Under the pieces are notes generated by a model. It did not search any database and had not been told where the DNA came from. It saw only the letters and a program-made list of their open reading frames with translations. Below are positions 10,326 through 19,730 of a stretch of DNA of 64,000 nucleotides, in pieces. Source of the stretch: Mesobacillus maritimus (GTDB lineage Bacteria > Bacillota > Bacilli > Bacillales > Cytobacillaceae); the NCBI RefSeq assembly GCF_023715205.1, contig NZ_JAMBNR010000008.1, positions 62,001 through 126,000 of the forward strand, read 5' to 3'. Both the position numbers and the translations under genes were made by a program. The stretch's first letter is position 1. Each line of letters opens with the position of its first letter.

Positions 10326-10817
10326 TTGAAAAAAAGGGGAATTGAATATTCATTTTTGACTCTAACAACCATTACTGGCCTTATTTTACTACCATTTGCG
10401 ATTGTCAAACGCTCATTCAAAGATTGGTTGATTGTTTATCTGGTCAGTGTCATTGGGAATGGCGTCCTTGATCAATATTTAGTAGCAAAAGGGTATTTAA
10501 AATATCCAAGAAAACTGTTTCCTAATCATAAAATTCATTTGCCATTTGACTTTATTCATTACCCATTAATGCTTCTTTACTATAATCAGTGGACATTAAA
10601 CAGCAGATTATCAGGCATCCTATTCAAACTTTTCCCGTTCGTGATTCCACAAACGGTTATTGAGACAATTGCAGCTAAAAGAACCAAACTAATTACCTGG
10701 AAAAATGGATGGACATGGTATCATACAATGACTAGTCTAACAATGAAACTGTTAGTTTGTCGAAGTGTCATTGCCCTTGTTCGAATTATCAACAAAGGGC
10801 AAATTTCAATCAAATGA
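10326..10817 (+). CDS. CBO0543-like membrane protein
   Basis: A 163-residue integral membrane protein with four or so hydrophobic segments and a short basic C-terminus. The sequence style (TITGLILLPF, then VIGNGVLDQYLV and HLPFDFIHYPLML) fits the CBO0543 family found in spore-forming Firmicutes; its function is unknown. I chose TTG 10326 because GAGGTGGGG sits directly upstream. The open frame extends further 5' to 10185, but that part is not hydrophobic and has no ribosome binding site. Confidence 0.68.
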   Translation: MKKRGIEYSFLTLTTITGLILLPFAIVKRSFKDWLIVYLVSVIGNGVLDQYLVAKGYLKYPRKLFPNHKIHLPFDFIHYPLMLLYYNQWTLNSRLSGILFKLFPFVIPQTVIETIAAKRTKLITWKNGWTWYHTMTSLTMKLLVCRSVIALVRIINKGQISIK

Positions 10818-10818
10818 T

Positions 10819-10856
10819 CCGGAGCGTTAGTGCCTTCCTCATATAGCTCCGGTTTT
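10819..10856 (+). terminator. intrinsic terminator
   Basis: CCGGAGC (10819-10825) pairs with GCTCCGG (10846-10852) and is followed by TTTTATTT. It follows the CBO0543-like gene directly. Confidence 0.7.
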
Positions 10857-10878
10857 ATTTGATCAATTCATTTATTAA

Positions 10879-11487
10879 TTATTTCGGTTGTTTTTTCTCT
10901 TGTTTGACATGAAAGAAATCTCCTCCCTTAGCCACTTCATCATCGCTTCCCCAATCTATAGTGCTATCAACCTTTTTCATTTTTGGAATATGCTTTGAGC
11001 AGTGGATGTAAGCTTCCTCAACTTTCACTACAACCCATCGTTCAGGCTTGCTACCTTCCTTTTCTACAATATCCCCAAGCAATGTACGAGATATTTGTAA
11101 CTCAGCCGCTAATTGATTGTTTTCAATAATCCTTGCTTTGCCGTTTACATGTAACCCAACCTTTTTTTCCAAAAAATCTATGAACATTAAACCGATATGA
11201 GGATTTTCTATAATATTCCCTAAACTTGCTAGAACACCATTTCCCCGGTATTCAGGATAGATTAATGTTCTGTTATCAAGTACGCGTACAAATCCAGGTA
11301 TTCCGGCTCGAAAAGAGGAATCACAATTCCCTTTATCATCGGCCGTGGCAATGAAAACCATTGATTGTTCTCCGATAAACTGAATCATTCGTTCATTTAG
11401 GAAATCTACCATTTGATTCTCATAAAATGAGGACGCTCTTTTCGTCGTACCATATCGTTGTTGTAGCAATCGTTCTCCTCTAGACAT
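10879..11487 (-). CDS. pyridoxamine 5'-phosphate oxidase-like flavin-binding protein
   Basis: A 202-residue split-barrel protein. The core (MVFIATADDKGNCDSS, GFVRVLD, YRGNGVLASLGNI, PHIGLMFID, LHVNGKARI) is the FMN-binding fold shared by PNPOx-like and heme-utilisation-like proteins. A short helical N-terminal extension, absent from classical PNPOx, suggests the MSMEG_1061-type branch. It probably reduces or sequesters an unknown small molecule using flavin. It is a single gene; its promoter region lies in 11488-11705. Confidence 0.8.
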   Translation of the reverse strand: MSRGERLLQQRYGTTKRASSFYENQMVDFLNERMIQFIGEQSMVFIATADDKGNCDSSFRAGIPGFVRVLDNRTLIYPEYRGNGVLASLGNIIENPHIGLMFIDFLEKKVGLHVNGKARIIENNQLAAELQISRTLLGDIVEKEGSKPERWVVVKVEEAYIHCSKHIPKMKKVDSTIDWGSDDEVAKGGDFFHVKQEKKQPK

Positions 11488-11705
11488 TGCCTTCTCTACC
11501 TTTCCTATTTCTTGCTTTATATTATCATAGAAAAGTGAAATTGGCCGCTTTGGTAAAACAGGTATTACCTGCCAACCGATGAAGACAATACCCGATTAAT
11601 CCAATTTACTGTACCGACTACGTTAAATGCTCCAAGAAAGGCGACTCCTACTTTAATCTCTTTCTACTTAGCGTTATCCTTCAAACATATTAAACCCCTG
11701 TAAAC

Positions 11706-11734
11706 AAAAAAACCTAAACCAAAAGCGATTTAGG
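11706..11734 (-). terminator. intrinsic terminator of treR
   Basis: On the minus strand CCTAAA pairs with TTTAGG around a 10-base loop and is followed by seven Ts (complement of 11706-11712). Confidence 0.7.
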
Positions 11735-11748
11735 CTGCATTCTAGTAT

Positions 11749-12459
11749 TTATTTACGTCGCGCAAAGTCGACAAATCGAAACTTATCCGGTCGATGTCGT
11801 GACTCTGTATATTGGAACATACTTGCATCATCTAAATAGACAAAGTTTTTTACTACTACAATGGAATGGAATCCATCCAAATCCAAAAAATTCCGATCTT
11901 CTTCTGTTGGCTCTTCCATAGTAATTTCCTTTTTTGCAAACGAAATCGTTAACCCCAGTTCTCCTTCTAAAAACTCATAAATAGAGTTTTCACATATTTC
12001 TTTTGTTAGATAAGGAACGACTTTTTTGACGAGATAATCCTTGTCAAGAATAATTTTTTCGCCATCAATTTCACGAATACGATAGACTTCCCATAACTCA
12101 TCGTCCTCAGCTACCTGAATAATGCTTTTCAATTCAGGTGTCGGCAATATCTTTCCGAATTGCTGAACAATGGTCTTGGCCCGGTGCCCCATTTTTTTGG
12201 AAACTTCCTTAAAGCTAACAAGTCCTGAAATTGGAAAATCAAATTTTGACACATCCAAAACAATCGAACCTTTTCCTTGGACTTTATGAATATAACCATC
12301 CTCCGCCAACATTTTCAACGCTTTCCGAATCGTTTCTCTCGAAGCTGAGTAAGTCTCACATAATTCGTTTTCTGAAGGAAGCAAATCTCCTGGCTTAATC
12401 CTACCTTTGCGAATATGTTCAGCCAGATCTTCTTGTATTTTCATATACTTATTTCTCAT
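11749..12459 (-). CDS. treR: trehalose operon repressor, GntR family
   Basis: Represses trehalose uptake genes and is released by trehalose-6-phosphate. The N-terminal winged helix (PSENELCETYSASRETIRKAL, a GntR HTH) is followed by a UTRA effector domain, and the C-terminal TESRHRPDKFRFVDFARRK block is nearly the same as I recall from B. subtilis TreR. I set the start at ATG 12459, preceded by GGTGAT and aligned with the B. subtilis start; ATG 12471 is also in frame. Its palindromic TTGTATATACAA operators lie upstream of treP. The usual neighbour treA (phospho-trehalase) is missing between treP and treR. Confidence 0.95.
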   Translation of the reverse strand: MRNKYMKIQEDLAEHIRKGRIKPGDLLPSENELCETYSASRETIRKALKMLAEDGYIHKVQGKGSIVLDVSKFDFPISGLVSFKEVSKKMGHRAKTIVQQFGKILPTPELKSIIQVAEDDELWEVYRIREIDGEKIILDKDYLVKKVVPYLTKEICENSIYEFLEGELGLTISFAKKEITMEEPTEEDRNFLDLDGFHSIVVVKNFVYLDDASMFQYTESRHRPDKFRFVDFARRK

Positions 12460-12573
12460 TTTAATCACCATCTTTATTATACCTGTCTGTGTATCTTATC
12501 GAAAAGCTTTTTCGCCCTTATTCATAGAAAAGAGGAACTACCAGCATCTGATTGTTCCTCCCCCATAAACAAA

Positions 12574-12688
12574 GGTTATTTTTGTAAAGGTTGTTGTTGA
12601 TATTATGTTTGCACACTCTGTTCTCATACGTGAAACTTCATTCAATTGTATTTTTTGTTCAAAGGCAACAAAGTTTGAGAAAAGAGAC
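12574..12688. repeat. MITE-like element copy A, degenerate
   Basis: About 115 bases between treP and treR. The left end GGTTATTTTTGTAAAGG with TTGTTGTT and the right end GGCAACAAAG with TTTGAGAAAAGAGAC match the terminal inverted repeats of the copies at 30208, 46449 and 49459. The centre is diverged and includes a 15-base match (GTGAAACTTCATTCA) to the conserved block upstream of sulP. Confidence 0.6.
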
Positions 12689-12695
12689 ATAACAA

Positions 12696-14126
12696 TTAAC
12701 GATTTTTCTTAAAAGCAACCTTACCAAGGTTCATTTTATTAAATACCATGGTTAAGACGATTGGAATAATAATCGCTACGACCATTGCAAGCGCGAATGT
12801 TCCCATAAATTGTGGTTGGATGGATAGAATTCCAGGTAGACCACCAACCCCAATGGAGTTTGCCATTACTCCGCTACCAACAGAAATCACGGCTGCTACT
12901 AAACTACCAATCATAGCAGCTAAGAATGGGAAACCGTATTTCAAGTTAATTCCGAACATCGCAGGCTCTGTCACGCCAAGATAACAAGAGATTGCTGCCG
13001 GAATTGATACTTGTTTTTCCGCTTCGTTTTTACGATTTATATAAATCATTGCAAGAACAGCAGAACCTTGAGCAATATTTGATAACGCAATCATCGGCCA
13101 AAGGTTTGTGCCCCCAAGCTCGCTCATTAACTGCAAATCAATCGCATTTGTCATATGATGCAGACCGGTGATAACAAGTGGTGCATAAACAAAACCGAAT
13201 ACCGCTGCAAACAGCCAGCCAAAGGCAGATGTTAAGCTTGTATAAACAACATTTGAAATCCAAGAACCAATTTCCCAACCAATAGGACCAAGAATTGTGT
13301 GTGCAAGTAAAACCGTTGGAACTAATGATAAAAATGGTACAACAATCATTGAAATTGAGTTTGGAACGATTTTACGTAACTTTAGTTCTAAATAAGAGAA
13401 GACAAGACCTGCTAAAATCGCCGGGATCACTTGCGCTTGATACCCAATCATGTCAATTTGTGCAAATCCGAAATCCCAGAATGGAATCTCTTCTGCACCA
13501 GCCACACCATAAGCATTCAATAACTGAGGTGATACAAGCGTAATCCCAAGCACAATCCCAAGGATCTGAGAAGCACCCATTTTTCTTGCAACCGCCCAAG
13601 TAATTCCGACCGGTAGGAAATGGAAGATTGCTTCACCAATTAACCAAAGGAAAGCATGAACACCCGCCCAAAATTGAGAAATTTCAACAATGGTTTTTGT
13701 TCCATCTTCCATTAACTTAATGTCACCGATTACATTTCTGAAACCTAAAATTAAACCACCGACAACTAAGGCAGGAATCAACGGTGTAAAGATATCAGCT
13801 AAATGCGAGATTAATCTTTGTAGAATATTCATATTTTGTTTCGCCACTTCTTTTGCTTCGTCTTTTGAGGTATCACTTACACCTGCAATTTTAATAAATT
13901 CATTGTAGAAAGACGAAACTTCATTCCCAACGATGACTTGAAATTGTCCTGCTTGAGTAAAAGTGCCTTTTACAATTCCAATTTTTTCTATTTCATCGAC
14001 ATTCGCTTTTTTGGGATCGTTTAAAACAAACCTCATTCTTGTTACACAGTGCGTAACAACTGATATATTTTCGCTTCCACCAATATGGTCTAAAAGCTGT
14101 TTTGCTGATTCTTGATATTTACTCAT
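12696..14126 (-). CDS. treP: PTS trehalose-specific EIIBC
   Basis: Imports trehalose and phosphorylates it to trehalose-6-phosphate. A small cytoplasmic IIB domain carries the phospho-cysteine in VVTHCVTRMRF (about residue 27). A IIC domain of about ten membrane helices follows, with the GITEPAM-type motif seen here as LGVTEPAMFG. The 476 residues are the usual length, and no IIA domain is fused, so it must borrow EIIA-Glc from another PTS. The start is ATG 14126 after GGGGGAG. It is regulated by the TreR operators and the cre-like site at 14215-14263. Confidence 0.93.
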   Translation of the reverse strand: MSKYQESAKQLLDHIGGSENISVVTHCVTRMRFVLNDPKKANVDEIEKIGIVKGTFTQAGQFQVIVGNEVSSFYNEFIKIAGVSDTSKDEAKEVAKQNMNILQRLISHLADIFTPLIPALVVGGLILGFRNVIGDIKLMEDGTKTIVEISQFWAGVHAFLWLIGEAIFHFLPVGITWAVARKMGASQILGIVLGITLVSPQLLNAYGVAGAEEIPFWDFGFAQIDMIGYQAQVIPAILAGLVFSYLELKLRKIVPNSISMIVVPFLSLVPTVLLAHTILGPIGWEIGSWISNVVYTSLTSAFGWLFAAVFGFVYAPLVITGLHHMTNAIDLQLMSELGGTNLWPMIALSNIAQGSAVLAMIYINRKNEAEKQVSIPAAISCYLGVTEPAMFGINLKYGFPFLAAMIGSLVAAVISVGSGVMANSIGVGGLPGILSIQPQFMGTFALAMVVAIIIPIVLTMVFNKMNLGKVAFKKNR

Positions 14127-14214
14127 TCTTTCTCCCCCTCACCATCTGGCAAGATATCTATTTTTTTGTTGTATCCTCGACTCGTACAAGGAATGATATC
14201 GGTTTCATTTTTAT

Positions 14215-14226
14215 TTGTATATACAA
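14215..14226. promoter_or_regulatory. TreR operator 1
   Basis: A perfect palindrome TTGTATATACAA, identical to the core recognised by TreR in Bacillus. It lies downstream of the treP minus-10 on the minus strand, near the expected start of transcription. Confidence 0.9.
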
Positions 14227-14230
14227 GTTT

Positions 14231-14244
14231 TGGTTACGTTTTCA
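14231..14244 (-). promoter_or_regulatory. cre-like CcpA site
   Basis: On the minus strand TGAAAACGTAACCA matches the CcpA consensus TGWAANCGNTNWCA at all but two specified positions. It sits between the two TreR operators, as expected for catabolite repression of treP. Confidence 0.6.
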
Positions 14245-14272
14245 TTCTATCTTGTATATACAAATTCGTCAA
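14244..14272 (-). promoter_or_regulatory. treP promoter
   Basis: Minus-strand TTGACG (14272-14267), a 17-base spacer and TAGAAT (14249-14244). The second TreR operator fills most of the spacer, so bound TreR would block RNA polymerase. Confidence 0.82.
14252..14263. promoter_or_regulatory. TreR operator 2
   Basis: A second perfect TTGTATATACAA, 37 bases centre to centre from the first and lying inside the promoter spacer. Confidence 0.9.
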
Positions 14273-14562
14273 TACACTATTTTTAAAAAAATATTCAAAT
14301 TTAATCTATGATGACAAAGCTCTTTAGTTGGTCAACTTCCTGTAGTAAGGCTAATCTCAATCTTAAAGTTGCTATCCCTGATTCACAGCTCATCTATGTG
14401 AAGTACGAGACTTCTCAAAGAATCAATAGATAAAATATGAAAATTTTTTTATATTTTTCAAACAAAAGCTTGTTCACTTTGTGAAAACAATCACATTGCA
14501 GTGAAAACCAACTATAATAAAAACATCAATAACAACCAAAGACTTTGAAAGGAGTAATGATT

Positions 14563-14760
14563 ATGGGTTTAATACTTGGTATTTTAATAGGTTTAGTTAC
14601 AGGGATCGTATTGGGAGCAGCCATTTCTTTTCCTATTGGTTCAGCACTAGGAATTTTAATCGATAGCAGTGTTTCAAGTTTTGCAATTGGCATGGAGATC
14701 TTGTTAATTGGATTATGTGGATTCGTTATTTATCGATTTTTTCATGTACGCGTAAGATAG
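14563..14760 (+). CDS. small two-span membrane protein
   Basis: A 65-residue hydrophobic protein with two predicted helices. The first is glycine-rich (GILIGLVTGIVLGAA) and the second is followed by a basic tail. The function is unknown and no family was recognised. The start is ATG 14563, eight bases after AAAGGAG; a TTG 18 bases earlier would place the ribosome binding site inside the gene. It is a single gene with its own terminator. Confidence 0.7.
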   Translation: MGLILGILIGLVTGIVLGAAISFPIGSALGILIDSSVSSFAIGMEILLIGLCGFVIYRFFHVRVR

Positions 14761-14785
14761 AGAAAATAAATTTTATAACATTAAA

Positions 14786-14822
14786 AAGGAGTACAGAACT
14801 TATCCATTCTGTACTTCTTTTA
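14786..14822 (+). terminator. intrinsic terminator
   Basis: A 13-base stem with one mismatch (14786-14798 with 14807-14819) follows the small membrane protein gene and has a T-rich 3' side. Confidence 0.75.
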
Positions 14823-14938
14823 CTAAAATTCGTAAATTAATCAGATGATAATTAACTCATTTCAAAAGACTGTCCGAACTATATTTTAATACTATCTTTT
14901 CCTAAATAAAGTCTGCTTCAAAAACGATGAACAACCCA

Positions 14939-15529
14939 TTAATTGATATAGATATTTACCGATTTAAACGTGTTCAGTAAGATGACACATACTCCCACAC
15001 AAGCGACTGTCACAAAAGAATACATTAACCTAACGTCATTCAATACAATCATTCCAATGATAATGATTACAGCATCCATCAAAAATATGACTATTCCCGG
15101 ATTGATCCCTTTTGATTTTGAAATTAAAAGGGCTAGTAAGTCCATCCCTCCGGGACTAATATTCAGTCGAAGCATCGAACCAATACCGACACCAATTATA
15201 ATACCACCTAAAATGGCACTAGAGAGGATTGGTAGCTGTACCAATCCAATTAACGGTGTAAGCAAGTCTATCATCGTGGAAGTAAAGATTAATCCAATGA
15301 TGGCATTTATAAAATAGGTCTTGTTAGATAGTAAAGATAGTAAATAGATAGGAATATTAATCATAATCATACTGTGCCCTATCTTAATGCCCCAAACATA
15401 TTTGATTAACAGACTTACCCCGAATATTCCGCCGTTGATAAGATGAATTGGAAGTAAAAACATATTGAGTCCTATTCCAATACAAACACTAGAAAAGAGT
15501 AGCACAAACAACCTTTTCATAAACTGCAT
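14939..15529 (-). CDS. YitT family membrane protein, short form
   Basis: A 196-residue integral membrane protein with five to six helices. The family signature is visible as NMFLLPIHLINGGIFGVSLL and SMLRLNISPGGMDLLALLISK. Longer YitT proteins add a cytoplasmic DUF2179 domain of about 80 residues; this one ends after the last helix, as in the short YitT relatives. Transport function is suspected for the family but not shown. The start is uncertain between ATG 15529 and ATG 15520, because GGGG lies close to the first. Confidence 0.82.
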   Translation of the reverse strand: MQFMKRLFVLLFSSVCIGIGLNMFLLPIHLINGGIFGVSLLIKYVWGIKIGHSMIMINIPIYLLSLLSNKTYFINAIIGLIFTSTMIDLLTPLIGLVQLPILSSAILGGIIIGVGIGSMLRLNISPGGMDLLALLISKSKGINPGIVIFLMDAVIIIIGMIVLNDVRLMYSFVTVACVGVCVILLNTFKSVNIYIN

Positions 15530-15743
15530 CCCCTGTCCAAATGATGATTTTAAAAATATATGAATCGAATGCTAAGTTCATACGAGAAATCGGCTACTTT
15601 GTCCAATTGCCCTTCAATTGTTTAAAATTTAGGCCATGTGTTTTGTATTCTAAAAGAATGCAAACGCATTAAAAATCCCAAAAGAAGTCATGAGTGTTGT
15701 CATTTTCCCTGCTAAAGTCATACCAATCACTTTATTGAAAAGT

Positions 15744-15788
15744 AAAAAGGACTGGCAGGGTCCTCAATGGAACCTCATCAGTCCTTTT
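15744..15788 (-). terminator. intrinsic terminator of the nucleotidase gene
   Basis: AAAAGGACTG (15745-15754) pairs with CAGTCCTTTT (15779-15788), and a T-rich run follows on the minus strand. Confidence 0.75.
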
Positions 15789-15798
15789 CGTTCTATCA

Positions 15799-18700
15799 TT
15801 ATTGAACTCTTTTAATTCTTCCTTCTGACTTATAATCGAAAGGTTTAGTCAACGACTTTACAAAGTCAACTGTTGCATCCAAATCAATTGGCCCCACTTC
15901 CATATCAGTTGAAAGTTTGCCAATACTTGTACCAATATTGCCATACATATAATTGTTTACGACAACAGAATATTCTTTCGTTGGATCAATTGGTGTTCCG
16001 TCAGGCAAAGTAATATCTACCACTTTACCCGTTTTGGCCTCGTCATCATAGGTATACGTATAATTGAAACCAGCAATATGATAATCAAGTCCGCGAGCCG
16101 TAATTTGTTCGTCGAGAATCACGCGAATATCCTCACCACTAAGCTTCACTTTGTTAAGGACATTTCCGAAAGGCTGGATGGCAAATAAATCTCCGTAAGT
16201 AACATCCCCCGCTTCAAGAGGTGAACGCACACCGCCACCATTCATCATCGCAAAGTCTGCATCCATTGCTGCTACCATGCCGTCCGCAATCAAATTTCCT
16301 AGACCGAAATCACCAAACTCTTTCGCGACTGTTGGATATCCTTTTTCAAGCGTAGATAAGGACTCTCCAACTACCTGAGCTTTAATTGGTTCTGCTTTTT
16401 CTTCATACTTATCCATAATAGCTGCTACTTCTGGATCTGGATCATAGTCTTTTTGGAACACTGTTTTAATTTCTGCTGATTTATTGACGATGTCTCCCGT
16501 AGCAGGGTCAATCTCGACTTCCACATCAGCGTATGCAGAGCCGTATGAGTAAGCTTGGACAATTAGTTTATTGTCAACGACGCGGTTTACTTTAACATGG
16601 TTATGGGCGGAAAAGATCACATCCACTTCATCATCGACTTGCTCGGCAATTCTGCTTGCATCAAACATGTCTGTATATCCTGTTTGCGCCGCTGGATTGT
16701 GGGCAAGAACAACAATTGCTTCAATCCCCTGTTCCTCTAACTTATCAGAATACTTGTTAATCGCTTCAACTTCGTCTGTTATTTGTAGAGTTTCGTTGCC
16801 TTTTCTAACAATCATCTCAGGTGTTTCTTGGGTAACTACACCGATAACACCAATTTTTTGACCGCCAGTTTCTAATACAGTATACGGTTCAGTAATCAGC
16901 TCTCCATCTCTTGTATCATAAGCATTTGCTGCTACAAGCGGGAAATCCATCCCGTCATAACCTGGAGTTCCATTTGGATGTTCGCCTCCATTCATCATCC
17001 GTTTTAACTCATCGATGCCCTCATCAAACTCATGGTTTCCGAAGGTTCCCGCATCAAAGCCAATTTCTTCAAGAATTTCAATCGTAGGCTCGTCCTGGAA
17101 AAGGGCAGAAATTAATGGACTCCCGCCAATCATATCCCCAGAATGAAGCAACAGTGTGTTCGGGTTAGTGGCTTCTTCTTGCTTTAAAGCCGCTGCGGTA
17201 TATTCAATATGTCCAGCTGGTTGATCATTGACTTTTGTAACAGTATCTAACTGCCCATGCAGGTCATTTACACCTAAAAGCTGAACTTTTACTGGTGTGT
17301 TATCGCCGCGGGTTAAGTTCATCTTAAAGATTCCAAATCCGTCAGCGTCGGTCTTGCCTGTATATGTGAACGGACTTCCTTCTGTGTAAACTTCAGCTTT
17401 TGGTGAAGTTTTAAACGTGACATTCACATCCCCTGAAATCGGGGCAATCGACCAATTGTTGTCCGCTGTAGGGGTAATTTCCTTTACTTCAGAAATATAA
17501 TCCATTAAAATTTGACGGTTTTCATCTGCAGAATCCACTATTAATTCGCTTCCTGCAACACCTGGGAAGTTTCCGCCTCCACCTGCACGGTAGTTATTTG
17601 TCACAACAATAAAGTCTTGATCCGAATCAACTGGTTGGTCATTATATTTAAGATTAACAACGCGACTTGACTCAGGGTTTATTTCATTGCCTTTCGAATC
17701 ATATTTTGCAGGCTTTGTAACATCGATTTGATACGTCACGCCATCAATCACATCAAAATTATAAACTGGGAAACTAGGATTCAATAATTCTTGTTCCTCT
17801 GATTTATTAGGATCAATCGTATTGTATTTTCCTGCTGTCATTTCAATCCATTCTTTGACAACGGAGCCCTTAACCTTTATTGCCTTTAATGTATTATCAT
17901 AAAGATATAAATCTCCGGCACTGCGGATGGTTAAATCCCCTGCTTTAATTTCCGTATATTCTTCCACGCCATTCCGTCCAGCTTTGAAAGGCGCACCTAC
18001 CGATAAAATCGGTAAATCTTTTAATTCAGGTTTATTTAGCGCAAGATAATTTTCGACATACCATTTTTGAGCATTTGTGACAACCTGGATTGATGGATCA
18101 TCTTGTACCAAAGCAAAATAGCTGTAGATATCATCAGTGGTTGTTCCGATTGGAGTATTTACGTACTCGATCGTAGCTTCATGATCAGCACGAACTGCCT
18201 CCACAATCTCTTTATCTGGTTGAACGGAATCAATTGCTCTTGTGGATGATTGGGAACCAGCAACCGACCATTTTCCTTTTACTTTTTGTAGCGTTAAGTC
18301 AATAATTCCTAATGCTCCACCACCATATCCTGCTTGAACTGCAGCTACACCATTGATGGTTCCTTTGTTATTGTCAACTCCAGGTAAAGGATTGCCGTCT
18401 GCACCTTTAAATAAAGCATCCAAACTCGTCTCATCTTTTGCCGGGAATACTTTATGTGTATGCGAGAATGTAATGGCATCTATTCCCTCGACTTTACTTA
18501 GAGCGTATACAGTATCTTCTGTGCTCGCTTCATTCCCACTAAAGCCGGAGTGAGCCATCGCGATCACAAGGTCAGCTCCCTCTTCTCTCATTTGCGGAAT
18601 ATATTTTTCAGCAGATTCAATAATATCTTTGGTTATGACTTTTCCGTCAAGATGCGCTTTATCCCACTCGTTGATTTGTGGCGGAACGAAGCCAATGTAG

Positions 18701-19314
18701 CCGATTTTAATCACTTTGGTTTTCCCAGCTTCATCGACAACTTTTTTATTTATTATTTTGTATGGTGCATATTTATTTATATCGTTTGTAGGATCGTTAT
18801 CCTTGTCGTCTACATAAACGTTTGCATTCACGTATGGGAACTCTGCATCGTCATAGACTTCTTCTAAATACTCTAAACCGTAATTAAATTCATGGTTCCC
18901 TAATGTCGCAATGTCATAATCTAATAGGTTCATTGCTTTTATCACAGGATGGAATTCGCCCTCTGCTAAAGGTTCAATTTTTGCTTTGTATGTACCTAGT
19001 GGAGTCCCTTGAATAAGATCGCCATTGTCAACTAAAACGGAATTGTCAGCCTCTTTCCTAGCCTGTTTAATCAATGTTGCTGTTTTCGCCAAACCCAGCT
19101 TAGGAGCTTCGGCATTCTTGTAATAATCAAAGTTTACTAAATTTGTGTGAATGTCGGTTGTTTCCATGATTCGAAGCTCAACTTCTGACTGAACCTTTGG
19201 AGCGGTAGGTTTTGCTGCTAGCACATTATAAGGAACAAAAGGTGTCGCTAACAAACTAAGTGCAAGAGTACTTGATAAGATTTTTCTTCCACTGGATTTA
19301 CTACGCTTTTTCAT
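15799..19314 (-). CDS. secreted two-domain 2',3'-cyclic phosphodiesterase / 5'-nucleotidase (YfkN-like)
   Basis: Predicted to salvage nucleosides and phosphate from extracellular nucleotides. A Sec signal peptide (basic start, then a hydrophobic stretch ending ...NVLAA at about 34) precedes two complete metallophosphoesterase-plus-5'-nucleotidase units. The first has TTDIHTN, DNGDLIQGTP, GNHEFNYG and FSHTHK, as in CpdB. The second has GVNDLHGQ, HSGDMIGGSP, GNHEFDEG and FSAHNH, as in UshA. It has 1171 residues. B. subtilis YfkN, as I recall, is longer and sortase-anchored; this protein ends shortly after the second domain without LPXTG, so it is probably released or wall-associated by other means. 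Confidence 0.92.
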   Translation of the reverse strand: MKKRSKSSGRKILSSTLALSLLATPFVPYNVLAAKPTAPKVQSEVELRIMETTDIHTNLVNFDYYKNAEAPKLGLAKTATLIKQARKEADNSVLVDNGDLIQGTPLGTYKAKIEPLAEGEFHPVIKAMNLLDYDIATLGNHEFNYGLEYLEEVYDDAEFPYVNANVYVDDKDNDPTNDINKYAPYKIINKKVVDEAGKTKVIKIGYIGFVPPQINEWDKAHLDGKVITKDIIESAEKYIPQMREEGADLVIAMAHSGFSGNEASTEDTVYALSKVEGIDAITFSHTHKVFPAKDETSLDALFKGADGNPLPGVDNNKGTINGVAAVQAGYGGGALGIIDLTLQKVKGKWSVAGSQSSTRAIDSVQPDKEIVEAVRADHEATIEYVNTPIGTTTDDIYSYFALVQDDPSIQVVTNAQKWYVENYLALNKPELKDLPILSVGAPFKAGRNGVEEYTEIKAGDLTIRSAGDLYLYDNTLKAIKVKGSVVKEWIEMTAGKYNTIDPNKSEEQELLNPSFPVYNFDVIDGVTYQIDVTKPAKYDSKGNEINPESSRVVNLKYNDQPVDSDQDFIVVTNNYRAGGGGNFPGVAGSELIVDSADENRQILMDYISEVKEITPTADNNWSIAPISGDVNVTFKTSPKAEVYTEGSPFTYTGKTDADGFGIFKMNLTRGDNTPVKVQLLGVNDLHGQLDTVTKVNDQPAGHIEYTAAALKQEEATNPNTLLLHSGDMIGGSPLISALFQDEPTIEILEEIGFDAGTFGNHEFDEGIDELKRMMNGGEHPNGTPGYDGMDFPLVAANAYDTRDGELITEPYTVLETGGQKIGVIGVVTQETPEMIVRKGNETLQITDEVEAINKYSDKLEEQGIEAIVVLAHNPAAQTGYTDMFDASRIAEQVDDEVDVIFSAHNHVKVNRVVDNKLIVQAYSYGSAYADVEVEIDPATGDIVNKSAEIKTVFQKDYDPDPEVAAIMDKYEEKAEPIKAQVVGESLSTLEKGYPTVAKEFGDFGLGNLIADGMVAAMDADFAMMNGGGVRSPLEAGDVTYGDLFAIQPFGNVLNKVKLSGEDIRVILDEQITARGLDYHIAGFNYTYTYDDEAKTGKVVDITLPDGTPIDPTKEYSVVVNNYMYGNIGTSIGKLSTDMEVGPIDLDATVDFVKSLTKPFDYKSEGRIKRVQ

Positions 19315-19680
19315 ACGCTACATCCATCCTTCGACTTAATTTGAGCCCATCGACTCTAAAATCAATATAGCAGAACTATATTAAGAAAGTTATATAAATT
19401 TATGAAAATTATAAATTCGGTAATTATGACCTAGTTTATTTTTAAACTCTAGTCCTTTATAAGGAATATTTACCTATAAATACCTACTTTTCTAGAAACT
19501 AGGTTCATGTCTTTCGTCTTAATTTTTATTATTAAAAACAAGAAGTCTTCACAGTTTACTAATACCTTCATATAAATTTCGGACGAAAAACCCCCTTAAA
19601 TTATATTGACATAATAGATTGGAAAACATTTAACTAACAGGTTCGCGTCAATAATCGTCGAAGGGAATGGTATCTAAATC
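19315..19680. other. intergenic, no gene recognised
   Basis: AT-rich upstream region of the nucleotidase gene, with no open frame worth calling and no recognised RNA structure. Confidence 0.4.
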
Positions 19681-19712
19681 AAACCGACGACTCAGTCTTC
19701 GAGTCATCGGTT
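19681..19712 (-). terminator. intrinsic terminator of the purine permease gene
   Basis: A 12-base stem with one mismatch (19682-19693 with 19701-19712) around a short loop. On the minus strand it is followed by TGATTT. A GGTTT-type pentanucleotide run lies between it and the stop codon. Confidence 0.65.
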
Positions 19713-19730
19713 GGGTTTGGTTTGGTTTGG

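Noticed and set aside
12630-12644. 15-base match (GTGAAACTTCATTCA) between MITE copy A and the sulP upstream block
   Set aside because: Could be a fragment of the conserved block, but one short AT-rich match without the other motifs is not enough to call a third copy.
14465-14510. GTGAAAAC direct repeat upstream of the small membrane gene as a regulator site
   Set aside because: Only two copies in AT-rich DNA, with no match to a known operator.
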